A DNA stretch of 40,084 nt. Origin: Corallococcus llansteffanensis (GTDB lineage Bacteria; Myxococcota; Myxococcia; Myxococcales; Myxococcaceae). The notes below the pieces were generated by a model. The model was given only the letters and a program-made list of their open reading frames with translations. It had not been told where the DNA came from and did no database searches. The position numbers and the translations under genes are program-made. The DNA lies in contig NZ_RAWB01000016.1 in the NCBI RefSeq assembly GCF_003612055.1, forward strand, positions 1 through 40,084. Reading direction: 5' to 3'. Shown here in pieces: positions 31,178 to 39,744 of the stretch. Position 1 is the first letter of the stretch. Each line of letters opens with the position of its first letter.

Positions 31178-31190
31178 CTGACACTACTAT

Positions 31191-31553
31191 GCATCCTGGC
31201 CCGCTGCGCTGGAGACGCGGCGCCTCAGCGCTGAGAACAGCGACTTCAAGAACTGCCGCGTGCCGAAAAGAGTGGTGGATGAGCGGGGGCGGACGGCAAT
31301 CCTCGCGGACTACCACACCCACCCGTGGCGCTACTCGCCGATATCCATCCAAGACCGTTGGAAGTCTCGCCAGCGGTACTCATTCCGCGTGCAGATGGAC
31401 GCCACGTGCACCGTGCAGATGTACATCCCGTACCTTGAGCAGGAGCGGCCCGGGGAGGTCTACGTGCGACAGGGGCGTCGCTGGGTGCTCATGGGGCGCG
31501 TCGTAGACAAGGTGAGCGGTATCATTCAGCCTGTGCCGGAGGTCTCCCGATGA
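31191..31553 (+). pseudogene. 5'-truncated JAMM/JAB-like metalloprotease fragment
   Basis: An open frame with no normal start reads protein-like from about 31215 (ETRRLSAENSDFKNCRVPKR). It contains ILADYHTHPWRYSPIS, which resembles the JAMM/MPN HxHP zinc-binding motif with preceding Asp. The likely upstream catalytic Glu and the rest of the domain are missing, since a stop and the short repeat lie immediately upstream. The earliest in-frame start codon is a GTG at 31260 without a good ribosome binding site, so a shortened protein of 97 residues is possible. The 3' end overlaps the next ATG (ATGA). JAB-type toxins occur in polymorphic toxin systems, so this could be a toxin tail. Confidence 0.5.
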
Positions 31554-31975
31554 CACGCGCGTCGCTGCTCGTTCTGTCGCTCGTTGCGTTGAGTGGGTGC
31601 TCCCTGTTCCAGCGCTCGACGCGCCCACCGTATGCGCCTCCCGAAGAGGCCCAGAAGTTCGTCTTCCCGCCCCTCCCCTTTCAGGAGGGCCGGACAACAC
31701 TCCTCAGTGGGGACATCGCGACCGCCGTCCAACTCGCGATGGATGACTTTCTCCCCTTGGACCGCAAGCCACCCAAGGACGCAACGCCGGTCGAGCTGTG
31801 CCTCTTCCGTCGCGACATCTATCAGGTGTCGGTGGAGCAGCTGCCGGACGGCATCGTCCTGGTCGGCATCTACGCGCACACCGAAATTTGCGACCCGAAC
31901 GACACAGCCACTGATGCCGGCGGGCTCTACGCCGTCGATGTGCGACGCGGCCTCATCGTCGCTCAACAGCGGTAG
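31550..31975 (+). CDS. Small lipoprotein coupled to the JAMM-like fragment
   Basis: This 141-residue protein has a signal and lipobox LSLVALSGC. The mature part is of mixed alpha/beta character (SGDIATAVQLAMDDFLPL; GIVLVGIYAHTEIC). No family was recognised. The ATG overlaps the stop of the preceding frame, so it was translated with that gene. If the upstream fragment is a toxin tail, this would be its envelope-located immunity protein; that is inference only. Confidence 0.62.
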   Translation: MTRASLLVLSLVALSGCSLFQRSTRPPYAPPEEAQKFVFPPLPFQEGRTTLLSGDIATAVQLAMDDFLPLDRKPPKDATPVELCLFRRDIYQVSVEQLPDGIVLVGIYAHTEICDPNDTATDAGGLYAVDVRRGLIVAQQR

Positions 31976-31982
31976 GGATTCG

Positions 31983-32095
31983 CCCACCCTCAAGGGCCTC
32001 CACCCGGTAGAGGGCGAGGATGAAGTCCAGGGCCTCGCGGGCTTCCGGCGTGGTGGGCAGCGCCTCCAGTCACAGCTTCCCGCGTACCAGGACGG
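31983..32095 (-). pseudogene. Possible IS66 transposase remnant
   Basis: On the minus strand one frame reads GKL-stop-LEALPTTPEAREALDFI followed by LALYRVEALEGG. This resembles the RKxxEA...EA..AL..I..LY.VE segment of IS66 TnpC transposases. It contains an internal stop and is not continued on either side. The rest of 31976-32304 holds no gene I can support. Confidence 0.3.
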
Positions 32096-32304
32096 TCCGG
32101 TGGCCCAACTGCTGCGACACTTGTTGAAGAAGACGGTGCGTTCCGTGTTGATCACAAGGCCGTTGACATCCGGGCTCCAGAAGTCCGCGTCGGGCTTCTC
32201 CAACGCGGCCCTTTGCCCGACGCCGACAACCGGTGGTCGGATGACCTGAGCAGGGCCGCGCACCCCGGCTATGGTCCTGGGTCCCCACCTTCCCCCAGGA
32301 CCCC

Positions 32305-34098
32305 ATGGCCCTCCGGCAATGGCTTTCCCTCGTCGCGCTCGCCACGACCTCGCTCCTGCCGAACCTGGCCGGGGCCAACACCCTCTACGGTGCCTGGCAG
32401 GGCTCGGGCGGCCAGAGTCCCTCCAGTCCGGGCAACCGCGTGTTCCTGCTGGACTCCCCGTCCGCTGGCACCCCGGTGGTCTTCACGCTGACCTCTCCGG
32501 CGGATGCCTGGCTCTACCTCCTGGACGCGAACGGGACCGTGCTCGCCCAGGACAACAACGGCGGGGGCGGCACGAACGCGCGGCTCGCCGTCACGCTCGC
32601 CGCCGGCGGCTTCAAGGTCGTCGCGGCGACCGCGCTCTCGGGCCAGAGCGCCGAGTTCTCCCTGAGCGCGGACACGCTGCCCCTGCGCTACCCCAAGGCC
32701 CTGGAGGTCAAGCCCTGGAGCCGCTTCGCCTGGGTCTACGATGATCACGGCACCGGCGCGACGAATGACATCTCCGTCTGGCGCCCCGACCTCTCCCAGG
32801 CGCCGGGCTTCTTCTCGCTGGGCGATGTCGCCATGCCCAACCGGGGCCAGGCCCCCGCGACGACCTTCCTCGTGCGCGGCGAGGGCGACCTGCTGGCCCG
32901 GCCGTCCAACTACAACTGGATCTGGAGCGACTCCGGCTCGGGCGGCACGCACGACGTGTCCTTCTGGGAACCGGTCGCGCCCGCGGGCTACACCTGCCTG
33001 GGCCACGTCGCCGTGCTGGGCTACTCCAAGCCCTCCACGGACCTCCTCCGCTGCGTGCGCAGCGAATACGTCCTGCCCGCGAACCCTTCTTGGATCTGGG
33101 ACGACAGCGGCTCCGGCGCGAACGACGACATCGGCGTGTGGCAGGCGGTGGTGCGCGACCACCGGGGCCTGCCCGCCTCCACCTTCGTCTCCCGGCCGAG
33201 CCACGGCGACACGGGCGGCAACCGCTACCAGGTCCTCAACAAGAGCGCCACGTCCAACCCGGAGCTGCGAGGCCAGCCCGTGGACGCGCAGACGGTCGCC
33301 ACGTTCGCGCCGCGCGTGTGGCTGCACCCGGACGAGGCCTACTTCCCGTCCTCCACGCAGTTCCACCTGGCCAACGTCCACGAGGAGAACGGCCACCTCG
33401 TGACGAACCAGGCGCTGGGCTGCGACTCCTGCACGGATCCGCAGTTCCTGGACGGCCAGCGCCCCAATCAAACCTCGGTGCCCGTCTACGCGCAGCTCAT
33501 CCCGCGCACCCAGGGCGGCCAGCCGACGAACGTGACCGACGTGCTGTATTGGAACTTCTATCCCTACAACAATGGCAAGCGCGTGTGCATCGGCTGGTAC
33601 TCGCCGTGGGGCTGCGCGGGGGGCTACTCCACCTTCGGCAACCACGTGGGCGACTGGGAACACCTCACCGTGCGCTTCATCGACGGGCGCCCCGCGCGGG
33701 TCTACCTGAGCCAGCACGCCAACGGGCAGGACTTCGCCTTCGGTGACAAGGCGGTCTTCTTCACGGGCTGGCACCCGGAGGTCTTCTCCGCCCAGGGCTC
33801 GCACGGCCTCTACCCGGACGCGGCCCGCCACATCTACGAAACCATCTTCAACGGCGACTTCCTCGCGGACGACACCGGCGCGGGGCTCGCGTGGGACACC
33901 TGGAACAACCTCGTGTCCATCCCCTGGCAGCCGGCTGGCAGCTACACGGGCAGCCTGGCCTGGATGAACCTCACGGCGTACTGGGGCAACCCCGAGGGCG
34001 GCTGCGACAACCCCACGGGCTACTGCGTGAACAGCGGGGGACCGTCCCCGCTGCGCAACCGGTCGGTGTATCAGCCGGAGTACATGACCCTGGAGTAG
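32305..34098 (+). CDS. Vps62-related secreted protein
   Basis: This 597-residue protein has a signal peptide (WLSLVALATTSLLPNLAGA). Residues of about 30-125 form a beta-rich pre-domain. The Vps62-like (DUF946) region follows, with repeated W.DSGSG..DDIGVW motifs (about 208-285) and FAPRVWLHPDEAYFPSS, DVLYWNFYPYN and GNHVGDWEHLTVRF further on, in the order seen in that family. In yeast Vps62 is linked to vacuolar sorting; bacterial members are exported and of unknown role, possibly binding carbohydrate or membrane surfaces. AGGA precedes the ATG at 32305. An ABC ATPase gene starts 12 bases after the stop. Confidence 0.8.
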   Translation: MALRQWLSLVALATTSLLPNLAGANTLYGAWQGSGGQSPSSPGNRVFLLDSPSAGTPVVFTLTSPADAWLYLLDANGTVLAQDNNGGGGTNARLAVTLAAGGFKVVAATALSGQSAEFSLSADTLPLRYPKALEVKPWSRFAWVYDDHGTGATNDISVWRPDLSQAPGFFSLGDVAMPNRGQAPATTFLVRGEGDLLARPSNYNWIWSDSGSGGTHDVSFWEPVAPAGYTCLGHVAVLGYSKPSTDLLRCVRSEYVLPANPSWIWDDSGSGANDDIGVWQAVVRDHRGLPASTFVSRPSHGDTGGNRYQVLNKSATSNPELRGQPVDAQTVATFAPRVWLHPDEAYFPSSTQFHLANVHEENGHLVTNQALGCDSCTDPQFLDGQRPNQTSVPVYAQLIPRTQGGQPTNVTDVLYWNFYPYNNGKRVCIGWYSPWGCAGGYSTFGNHVGDWEHLTVRFIDGRPARVYLSQHANGQDFAFGDKAVFFTGWHPEVFSAQGSHGLYPDAARHIYETIFNGDFLADDTGAGLAWDTWNNLVSIPWQPAGSYTGSLAWMNLTAYWGNPEGGCDNPTGYCVNSGGPSPLRNRSVYQPEYMTLE

Positions 34099-34110
34099 GG
34101 TGGGGGCGCC

Positions 34111-34905
34111 ATGAGCGAGAGCCACAACGGGACGGCGCCCAAGCTGACCATCGAGGTGAAGGACCTCCACAAGTCCTTCGGCGGGCAGGCGGCCCTGCGG
34201 GGCGTGGACCTCGTGGTGCCGGAGGGCACCACCTGCGTGCTGATGGGCGTGTCCGGTTCGGGCAAGACGGTGCTGATGAAGCACATCATGGGCCTGATGC
34301 GGCCGGACCGGGGCGTGGTGCTCGTGGACGGAGAAGAGGTGGCGCGGATGAACGAACCCGCGCTCAACCAGATGCGCCGCAAGCTGGGCATCCTCTTCCA
34401 GGCCAACGCCCTGTTCGACTCGCTCAACGTCTTCGACAACGTGGCGTTCCCGCTGCGCGAGCGCACCCAGACGCCCGAGGACGAAATCACCCGGATGGTG
34501 AAACAGACGCTGGAAAAAGTCGGCCTGTCGCACGCCGCCACCCGCTTCCCGGGCGAGCTGTCCGGCGGCATGCAGAAGCGCGTGGGCTTCGCGCGCGCGA
34601 CCATCCTCCAGCCGAAGATTCTCCTCTACGACGACCCCACCGCCGGCCTGGACCCGCTCACCACGGCCGCCGTCAACGAGATCATCACCAAGGGCAAGCA
34701 GCAGCTGGGCGCCACGTCGCTGGTCATCACCCCCGACGTGGCGTCCGCCTTCGGCACCGCCGACAACCTGGCCCTCATGCACGAAGGCCAGGTCGTCGAG
34801 TACGGCCCGCCGGACCACTTCAAGCAGTCCCAGCACCCGGAGGTGAAGGCCTTCCTGCGCAACTGGCTCAGGCGCCGCTCCGAACAGCGCCCGCCCCCGG
34901 CCTGA
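34111..34905 (+). CDS. ABC transporter ATP-binding protein, MlaF/Mkl-like, with altered catalytic residues
   Basis: The 264-residue ATPase has Walker A GVSGSGKT at 46-53, a Q-loop in ILFQANALFDSLNVFDNV, signature LSGGMQKR and D-loop GLDP. This is the layout of the MlaF/Ttg2A family that drives phospholipid trafficking. Walker B reads ILLYDDPTAGLDP, with Asp in place of the catalytic Glu, and the H-loop reads VITPDVAS, with Pro where His is normal. ATP hydrolysis may be slow or lost. No MlaE permease or MlaD gene is adjacent. GGTGGGGG precedes the ATG. Because of the 12-base gap it may be co-transcribed with the Vps62-like gene. Confidence 0.85.
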   Translation: MSESHNGTAPKLTIEVKDLHKSFGGQAALRGVDLVVPEGTTCVLMGVSGSGKTVLMKHIMGLMRPDRGVVLVDGEEVARMNEPALNQMRRKLGILFQANALFDSLNVFDNVAFPLRERTQTPEDEITRMVKQTLEKVGLSHAATRFPGELSGGMQKRVGFARATILQPKILLYDDPTAGLDPLTTAAVNEIITKGKQQLGATSLVITPDVASAFGTADNLALMHEGQVVEYGPPDHFKQSQHPEVKAFLRNWLRRRSEQRPPPA

Positions 34906-34913
34906 AGCCGGGG
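34895..34913. terminator. 7-bp stem-loop between convergent genes
   Basis: CCCCGGC (34895-34901) and GCCGGGG (34907-34913) pair around a 5-base loop that contains the ABC stop codon. It lies between the convergent ABC ATPase and M23 peptidase genes and could serve both. Confidence 0.5.
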
Positions 34914-34938
34914 ACGGACGCGGGGACGTAGCAAGCCG

Positions 34939-35589
34939 TTACTGGCAGGTGATGCCGGGCAGACCCCGGTACGCACCCTGCGCGGTCCAGCGCGTGTAGG
35001 GCGTGCCGCAGGAACCCGCGTACGGATCATCCGTGCCGTAGCCCGGGACCCAGTACTCGAAGTGCAGGTGCGGGCCGGTGGAGGCGCCGGACGAACCCAC
35101 GCGGGCAATCCAGTTGCCGCACGCCAGCGTCGTGCCCCGCGCGAACTGCTGCGTGTAGGCCTTCAGGTGCCAGTACCAGGTCTGCGTGTTGTCCGGGTGC
35201 CGCATGATGATGTAGTTGGCCGTGTAGAGGCCGCAGGCCGCGTAGGGATTGGCCTGGTCCCAGTAGTTGCACCGGTCGTAATACCCATCCACCGACGCCT
35301 CGACGTAGCCGCGGGCCGCGTTCATGGCCCAGACGCCGTAGTCCATCTTGCTGAACCCGCCGACCAGCGCGTAGTCCGTGCCGGTGTGCCCGCTGTAGCG
35401 CACGCCGCCGCAGGCGTAGTCCCTGCCGCCGTAGTCCTTGTACGCGCTCACCGTGCAGCCGCCGTTGCCACACTGATCCGCGAGCTGTGAGGCGGGAAAG
35501 CGGAACATCGTCTGGGCGGAGGACACCGCCGGCAGGGCCAGCAGCACGAAGGCCAGCGCCAGGGTGAGCTGTTTCATCTTCGCGCGCAT
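34939..35589 (-). CDS. Secreted M23 metallopeptidase (LasA/lysostaphin-type)
   Basis: This 216-residue protein has a signal peptide (LTLALAFVLLALPAVSSAQ). The M23 zinc site is complete: GHTGTD gives His68 and Asp72, and GPHLHFE gives His174 and His176, with His141 in WYWHLKAY as the probable catalytic residue. Eight or more Cys suggest disulfides, as in secreted LasA-like enzymes that cut peptidoglycan cross-bridges or Gly-rich peptides. It is likely to be a lytic enzyme used in predation or wall remodelling. ATG 35589 overlaps the upstream stop (TGATG), so it is coupled to the beta-propeller-like gene. ATG 35577 is an alternative start. Confidence 0.88.
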   Translation of the reverse strand: MRAKMKQLTLALAFVLLALPAVSSAQTMFRFPASQLADQCGNGGCTVSAYKDYGGRDYACGGVRYSGHTGTDYALVGGFSKMDYGVWAMNAARGYVEASVDGYYDRCNYWDQANPYAACGLYTANYIIMRHPDNTQTWYWHLKAYTQQFARGTTLACGNWIARVGSSGASTGPHLHFEYWVPGYGTDDPYAGSCGTPYTRWTAQGAYRGLPGITCQ

Positions 35590-36455
35590 CACTTCCCACC
35601 TTCCACATCCGGAGCCGCCTGGCCCGTCCGCACGTTGAGCTTCCAGAAGGCGCCGCCACCGGCGTTGTAGCGAAGCACGTCGTCGCTCAACCACTCCATG
35701 TGGTGCGTGGAGACGGGCGGGGGCACGAACTCCTTCGGAGGGCCGCCGAACAGCATCCAGTTCTCCAGCCCCACGTTGGTGAGCTGCTTCGCCTCCGCGC
35801 CCTCCACCGTCGTCACGTAGAACGACGCCACGCTGGTGCGGCCGGACACGAACACCACCGTCCTGCCATCGGGAGAGATGCTGGGCGTCGCGTCCACGCC
35901 GGGCCCATCCGCGAGCACCTTCACGCGGCCGTTCATGTCGATGATGCCCACCGCCGTCTGGTGCGGCCCCTCGCTGCTCATCAGGAGCGTGGCCACCAGC
36001 GCGTCACCCTTCGCCGTGGGGAACAGGTCGCCGCCCACGCCCCGGGCCAGCAGCCGGTCCTTGCCGTTGGCATCGCGCATGCGCAGCGTGCCCTCGCCAT
36101 CCAGCAGCGCCACGTCCGAACCCACCGTGCGCGCCTCGCGGTACTTGAACTCGCGGTCCACCACGCGCACCGCGCCCGTCGACTCGTCGTACTTCACGAT
36201 GGCCAGCAGCGGCAGCTCGTCCGTGCCAAGCGCGTCCGAGGGAATCTCCGCGACGACGCCCGCCAGCATTCCCCGGCCCTGGCCGAAGAGGTGGATGAAG
36301 CGGGCCTTGGGCCCGAACTCCCTGGCGACGGCGGGGACCAGGGACTCACGGGCCTTGGTCACGCGGCGCAGATCCGCCGGGTTCATCGGGTCCGCCGCCA
36401 GGGCGCTGGTGGCTGCCAGCGTCAGAACGGTGAGCGTCAGCAATCGCTTTTTCAT
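35589..36455 (-). CDS. Exported TolB-like beta-propeller protein
   Basis: This 288-residue protein has a clear signal peptide (MKKRLLTLTVLTLAATSALAA, 21 residues in all). The mature region contains strand repeats of the WD40-like/TolB type, most clearly DATPSISPDGRTVVFVSGR, preceded by VALLDGEGTLRMRDANGK. A six-bladed propeller is possible, although only three to four blades are obvious by eye. GGAG lies 5-6 bases before the ATG. It is translationally coupled to the M23 peptidase, suggesting a chaperone, inhibitor or substrate-binding role for that enzyme. Confidence 0.7.
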   Translation of the reverse strand: MKKRLLTLTVLTLAATSALAADPMNPADLRRVTKARESLVPAVAREFGPKARFIHLFGQGRGMLAGVVAEIPSDALGTDELPLLAIVKYDESTGAVRVVDREFKYREARTVGSDVALLDGEGTLRMRDANGKDRLLARGVGGDLFPTAKGDALVATLLMSSEGPHQTAVGIIDMNGRVKVLADGPGVDATPSISPDGRTVVFVSGRTSVASFYVTTVEGAEAKQLTNVGLENWMLFGGPPKEFVPPPVSTHHMEWLSDDVLRYNAGGGAFWKLNVRTGQAAPDVEGGK

Positions 36456-36534
36456 CTCACTCCAGGGGAAGGGGAAACCATCGAGGGGCCAATGTGACGA
36501 CAGGGTTTTCCCTCCGAGCTTTTTTCAGTTGCTT

Positions 36535-36565
36535 GGAAAGTGGTTATTTCTGGTTTGTGGAAAGT
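36535..36565. promoter_or_regulatory. AT-rich divergent promoter region with repeated GGAAAGT boxes
   Basis: GGAAAGT occurs at 36535-36541 and again at 36559-36565, 24 bases apart, inside a markedly AT-richer segment (36508-36570). The region lies between the divergent beta-propeller and ferritin-like genes. It could hold activator sites for either; no clear -35/-10 pair is seen. Confidence 0.3.
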
Positions 36566-36640
36566 TGAAGTCCGGGCGGGTGGCCGTGGCAGACTGCGGG
36601 GGCCTGGGCCGGCAGGTCTGTGATTGACGAGGGTGTCTTC

Positions 36641-37597
36641 ATGTCCCGCCGAAAGCTCCGCCGTGCGTTCTCCCGACTGCTGCTCCTCGCGCCTGTCACC
36701 ACCCTGGGGATGGCGTGTTCCTCGACGTGGGGCTGCGAGTCGGGCTCCACTCAGCAGGAGAGGCGCCGCATCGCCAACATCCAGTTGAGCGACGGAGGCA
36801 CGGCCACGGCGAGCACGTCCTGCGAGGAGCTGTGCGCGCTGGTGGGCGGCACCACGCCGTGTTCGTTCCACCGCTCCTCCGAGCAGCTCCCCGAGCCCGA
36901 CGAGGTGAGCTGCCAGATGGCCTACTTTTGCGAGGGGCGCCGGCCGGAGGGGCTGTGCAGCGATGGCGCGGTGGCCGGAGGGACGCCGGAGCTCGGGGCC
37001 CTCTTCGCGAAGATGGCGCACCTGGAGGCCGCGTCCGTCCCGGCCTTCGAGCGGCTCGCGGACGAGCTGGCCGCGCACGGCGCGCCGGAGCGGCTGGTGC
37101 GGGCGGCGCGTCGTTCAGCGGGGGAGGAGGTGCGGCACGCGCGCGTGATGGAGGCCCTGGCGGTCCGGCACGGGGCCGCGATGCCGGAGGTGGCGGTGGC
37201 GCCGTTCCAGCCCCGGTCGCTGGAGGCGCTCGCCATCGAGAACGCGGTGGAGGGCTGCGTGCGTGAGACGTTCGGCGCGCTGCTCGCCCAATGGCAGGCG
37301 CGGTGCGCGGAGGATGCGACGGTGCGCGCGTCGCTGGGCACCATCGCGCCGGATGAGCTGAGGCACGCGGAGCTGTCCTGGGCCATCGACGCGTGGGCGC
37401 TGGGCCGGCTCTCCTCCGACGCCCGGGCGCGGGTGGAGGCGGCGCGCCGCGAGGCGTGGCTCGCGCTGGAGCGTGACGCCGAGGCGAGCCACCTGCCCGG
37501 AGCGGTGGCCCTTCAGTCCGGGCTGCCCTCGCCGGAGGTGGCGCGGCGGCTGGTGCGCGAGCTGTCGCAGGCGTTGACGGCGCCCCTGCCCGTGTAG
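36641..37597 (+). CDS. Ferritin-like lipoprotein
   Basis: This 318-residue protein has an N-terminal signal with lipobox-like TLGMAC. A Cys-rich linker follows (SCEELCALVGGTTPC; CQMAYFC). Residues of about 120-290 form a four-helix ferritin-like bundle with HLEAASVPAFERLADEL, GEEVRHARVMEAL, ENAVEGCVRETFGAL and PDELRHAELSW. These give two E....ExxH pairs suited to a diiron or dimetal site. It would act in the envelope, perhaps as an oxidase or metal store; no substrate is known. GAGGGT precedes the ATG at 36641. The other ferritin-like gene at 2662 is unrelated in detail. Confidence 0.75.
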   Translation: MSRRKLRRAFSRLLLLAPVTTLGMACSSTWGCESGSTQQERRRIANIQLSDGGTATASTSCEELCALVGGTTPCSFHRSSEQLPEPDEVSCQMAYFCEGRRPEGLCSDGAVAGGTPELGALFAKMAHLEAASVPAFERLADELAAHGAPERLVRAARRSAGEEVRHARVMEALAVRHGAAMPEVAVAPFQPRSLEALAIENAVEGCVRETFGALLAQWQARCAEDATVRASLGTIAPDELRHAELSWAIDAWALGRLSSDARARVEAARREAWLALERDAEASHLPGAVALQSGLPSPEVARRLVRELSQALTAPLPV

Positions 37598-37602
37598 CGC
37601 GT

Positions 37603-38319
37603 ATGCTCCGGCGCATGCCCTCCGCCGCGCGCAAGCGTCCTCCACGCCTCTCGCGGGACCTCGTGGTGGAGGCCGCCGTCGTGCTCGTGCGGGAGCAGGG
37701 ATTGCGGCAGCTCTCCATGCGGACGCTGGCGGAGCGACTGGGGGTGACGCCCATGGCTGTGTACAAGCACGTCGAGCACCGCGACGCGCTCGTGCTCCTC
37801 ACCGTGGAGGCCATCCTGGGCACCGTCGCGCTCCCGGAGGAGCGGCTGGAGCCGGTGCCCTGGCTCCGGGGGCTCGCGGGCCGCGTGCGCGCCGTGGGCC
37901 TGGAGCACCGGGGGCTGATGGACTTCCTCCTGGACGAAGGCCCCACGGTGCACACGGCGCTCGTCATCCTGGATAGGACGGTCCGCAAGCTGCACGGCGC
38001 GGGCATCCCGTGGAAGGAGGCGGGAGCGCTGCACAACACCTTCTTCTCGTGGCTGGCCGGCGCGGTCCGCAGGCAGGAGCCGTGGGACGCAAGCGCCCGG
38101 GGCACGCCCCCACCGTTCGAGAAGTTCTTCGCGGCGGCCGAGGCGCTTCCCGCCGCGGACTACCCGGGCCTGGCCCACAGCGTGCCGCACATGCGGGCCA
38201 CGGACGTCGGGCGGGAGTTCGAGGCCAGCCTCGGCTTCATGCTGGAGGGAATCCAGCGGCGCATCGACGCAAGACAAGAGGCCGTGCGCAAGAAGCCGCC
38301 CCGCTCCCGCCCGAGTTGA
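37603..38319 (+). CDS. TetR-family transcriptional regulator
   Basis: This 238-residue protein has the TetR N-terminal HTH at about 18-62: DLVVEAAVVLVREQGLRQLSM, where the recognition region follows as LAERLGVTPMAVYKHV. The C-terminal part is helical and of the TetR_C_1-like type, a ligand pocket of unknown specificity. ATG 37603 or ATG 37615 could be the start; neither has a strong site, and the gene begins 5 bases after the ferritin-like stop, so coupling is possible. It ends directly against the convergent amidohydrolase gene, whose promoter holds a palindrome of the right type for this regulator. Confidence 0.87.
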   Translation: MLRRMPSAARKRPPRLSRDLVVEAAVVLVREQGLRQLSMRTLAERLGVTPMAVYKHVEHRDALVLLTVEAILGTVALPEERLEPVPWLRGLAGRVRAVGLEHRGLMDFLLDEGPTVHTALVILDRTVRKLHGAGIPWKEAGALHNTFFSWLAGAVRRQEPWDASARGTPPPFEKFFAAAEALPAADYPGLAHSVPHMRATDVGREFEASLGFMLEGIQRRIDARQEAVRKKPPRSRPS

Positions 38320-39714
38320 TCACGCGTCCTTCGCGGCGCCCAGCTCCCAGTGCTCGGCGAGCGCCTCCCGTTCACCGAGGAGCGCGGCCGGTCCGCCCAC
38401 GCGGGCGAGCACGGCGTCACGCGCCTGCACGACCCGGCGTCGGACCGCCGCCACGTCCACGTCGACGAGCTCGCCCTGGAACTTCGCCCACCGTCCACGG
38501 ACCATCACCGACTCGACGTTGCCCGCGTGCGCCTGGAGCACCACCGCGTCCCGGGGGCGGTTGAGCGGCGTGAGGTTCAGCGCATCGCCAGCGAGCACGA
38601 TGAGGTCCGCCTCCTTGCCGGGACGCAGAGAGCCCGTGATGCGCCCCAGTCCCAGGGCCTCCGCGGCGTCGAGCGTCACCATGGGGAGCATGCGCGCGGC
38701 CTTGAGCGCGAGGACCCGGGACAGGCCGTCGCGCTCGTGGGCCCTGGCGCGCTCCACCTGGAGGGCCAGCCGCATCGCGGTGAACAGGTCCCCGCCGTTG
38801 CTGGAGACGACGTCGCAGCCGAGCGTCGTGCGGACCCCCGCGCGCAAGGCGCGTCCCGTCACGGGGAAGCCCATGCCCATCTGCAGCTCCGTCTCCGGTG
38901 TCACCGCGATGGAGCCCCCGCTGTCGGCGATGCGTCTCAGGTCTTCATCGGAGCTGAACGTGCAGTGGACGAAGAGCACGTCCGGGCCGAGCAGCCCCTC
39001 GGCCGCCATGCGTTGGACCTCGCTCGGGCCCGACACGGGCCACGCGGAGCAGTGGGCGGTGAGGGGGACGCCCAGCTCTCGGGCCGACAGGATTTCCGCC
39101 CGGCTCTGCTCCCAGGGGACCTGCATCTCCGTCAGGGCGATGCCCATGCGGATCCGCCCGGTGTCCGACGCCAGCCGCGTGGTCCGCAGACGGCGGGCGT
39201 CCGCGAGCCGGCTTGTAGGCGTGGGCAGCGTGGCGCTCTCCCGGGGCCCCGCCGCGAGGCCATAGGCGAAGAGGGCCCGGATGCCGGAGTCTTCGAGCGC
39301 CGTGAGCGCGGCGTCCGCGTGCCCGGGAGACTCGATGCAGTGCGAGTAGTCCACGAGGGTGGTGATGCCCGCGTCCAGCGCCTCCAGCGCCCCGGCGAGG
39401 TTCGCGGCATGCACGTCCTCCGGCTGGAACGCGGGCGCGAGCTTCACGCGCACCGCTGCCAGGTAGTCCATGACAGTCCAGTCCGCCCCCAGGGCGCGCA
39501 GGGGCGTCTGCCAGGTGTGCCGGTGCGCGTCGATGAGGCCCGGCAGGAGCAGCTTCCCGCGCAGGTCGACGACGCGGCAGTCACTGACGTGCAGCTCGGG
39601 CCCCATCGCGACGATGACCCCGTCCTCCACCAGGACGTCGCCTCGCGGCAGGTCCTCCTGCGCGGGGTCGCAGGTGATGACCTCCGCGCCACGAAGCAGC
39701 CATCGGTCGCCCAT
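38320..39714 (-). CDS. Amidohydrolase (SsnA/AtzA-type metal-dependent deaminase family)
   Basis: This 464-residue protein has the length and layout of cytosolic metal-dependent amidohydrolases. HRH at 64-66 (DAHRHTWQ) is the HxH metal site, PLTAHCS and VLFVHCTFS supply later His ligands, and LGCDVVSSNGGD gives the Asp. The C-terminal LRPGKEADLIVL belongs to the beta-sandwich domain. Relatives deaminate or dechlorinate guanine, N-methylated nucleosides or triazines; the substrate here is unknown. AGGAGG before the ATG is strong. A perfect palindrome 31 bases upstream suggests control by the convergent TetR gene, induced by a substrate-like ligand. Confidence 0.87.
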   Translation of the reverse strand: MGDRWLLRGAEVITCDPAQEDLPRGDVLVEDGVIVAMGPELHVSDCRVVDLRGKLLLPGLIDAHRHTWQTPLRALGADWTVMDYLAAVRVKLAPAFQPEDVHAANLAGALEALDAGITTLVDYSHCIESPGHADAALTALEDSGIRALFAYGLAAGPRESATLPTPTSRLADARRLRTTRLASDTGRIRMGIALTEMQVPWEQSRAEILSARELGVPLTAHCSAWPVSGPSEVQRMAAEGLLGPDVLFVHCTFSSDEDLRRIADSGGSIAVTPETELQMGMGFPVTGRALRAGVRTTLGCDVVSSNGGDLFTAMRLALQVERARAHERDGLSRVLALKAARMLPMVTLDAAEALGLGRITGSLRPGKEADLIVLAGDALNLTPLNRPRDAVVLQAHAGNVESVMVRGRWAKFQGELVDVDVAAVRRRVVQARDAVLARVGGPAALLGEREALAEHWELGAAKDA

Positions 39715-39744
39715 GCGGTGTTCCTCCTGTGAGCGGAGTGCTCA

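Noticed and set aside
32080-32265. Integrase-like reading VSQQLGHRTVLV on the minus strand
   Set aside because: The phrase resembles tyrosine recombinase C-termini, but no catalytic R-H-R-Y residues or flanking homology are visible, and the frame stops at once.
32269-34836. Minus-strand open frame opposite the Vps62-like and ABC genes
   Set aside because: Both plus-strand genes have clear motifs; the antisense frame spans two genes with no sensible product.
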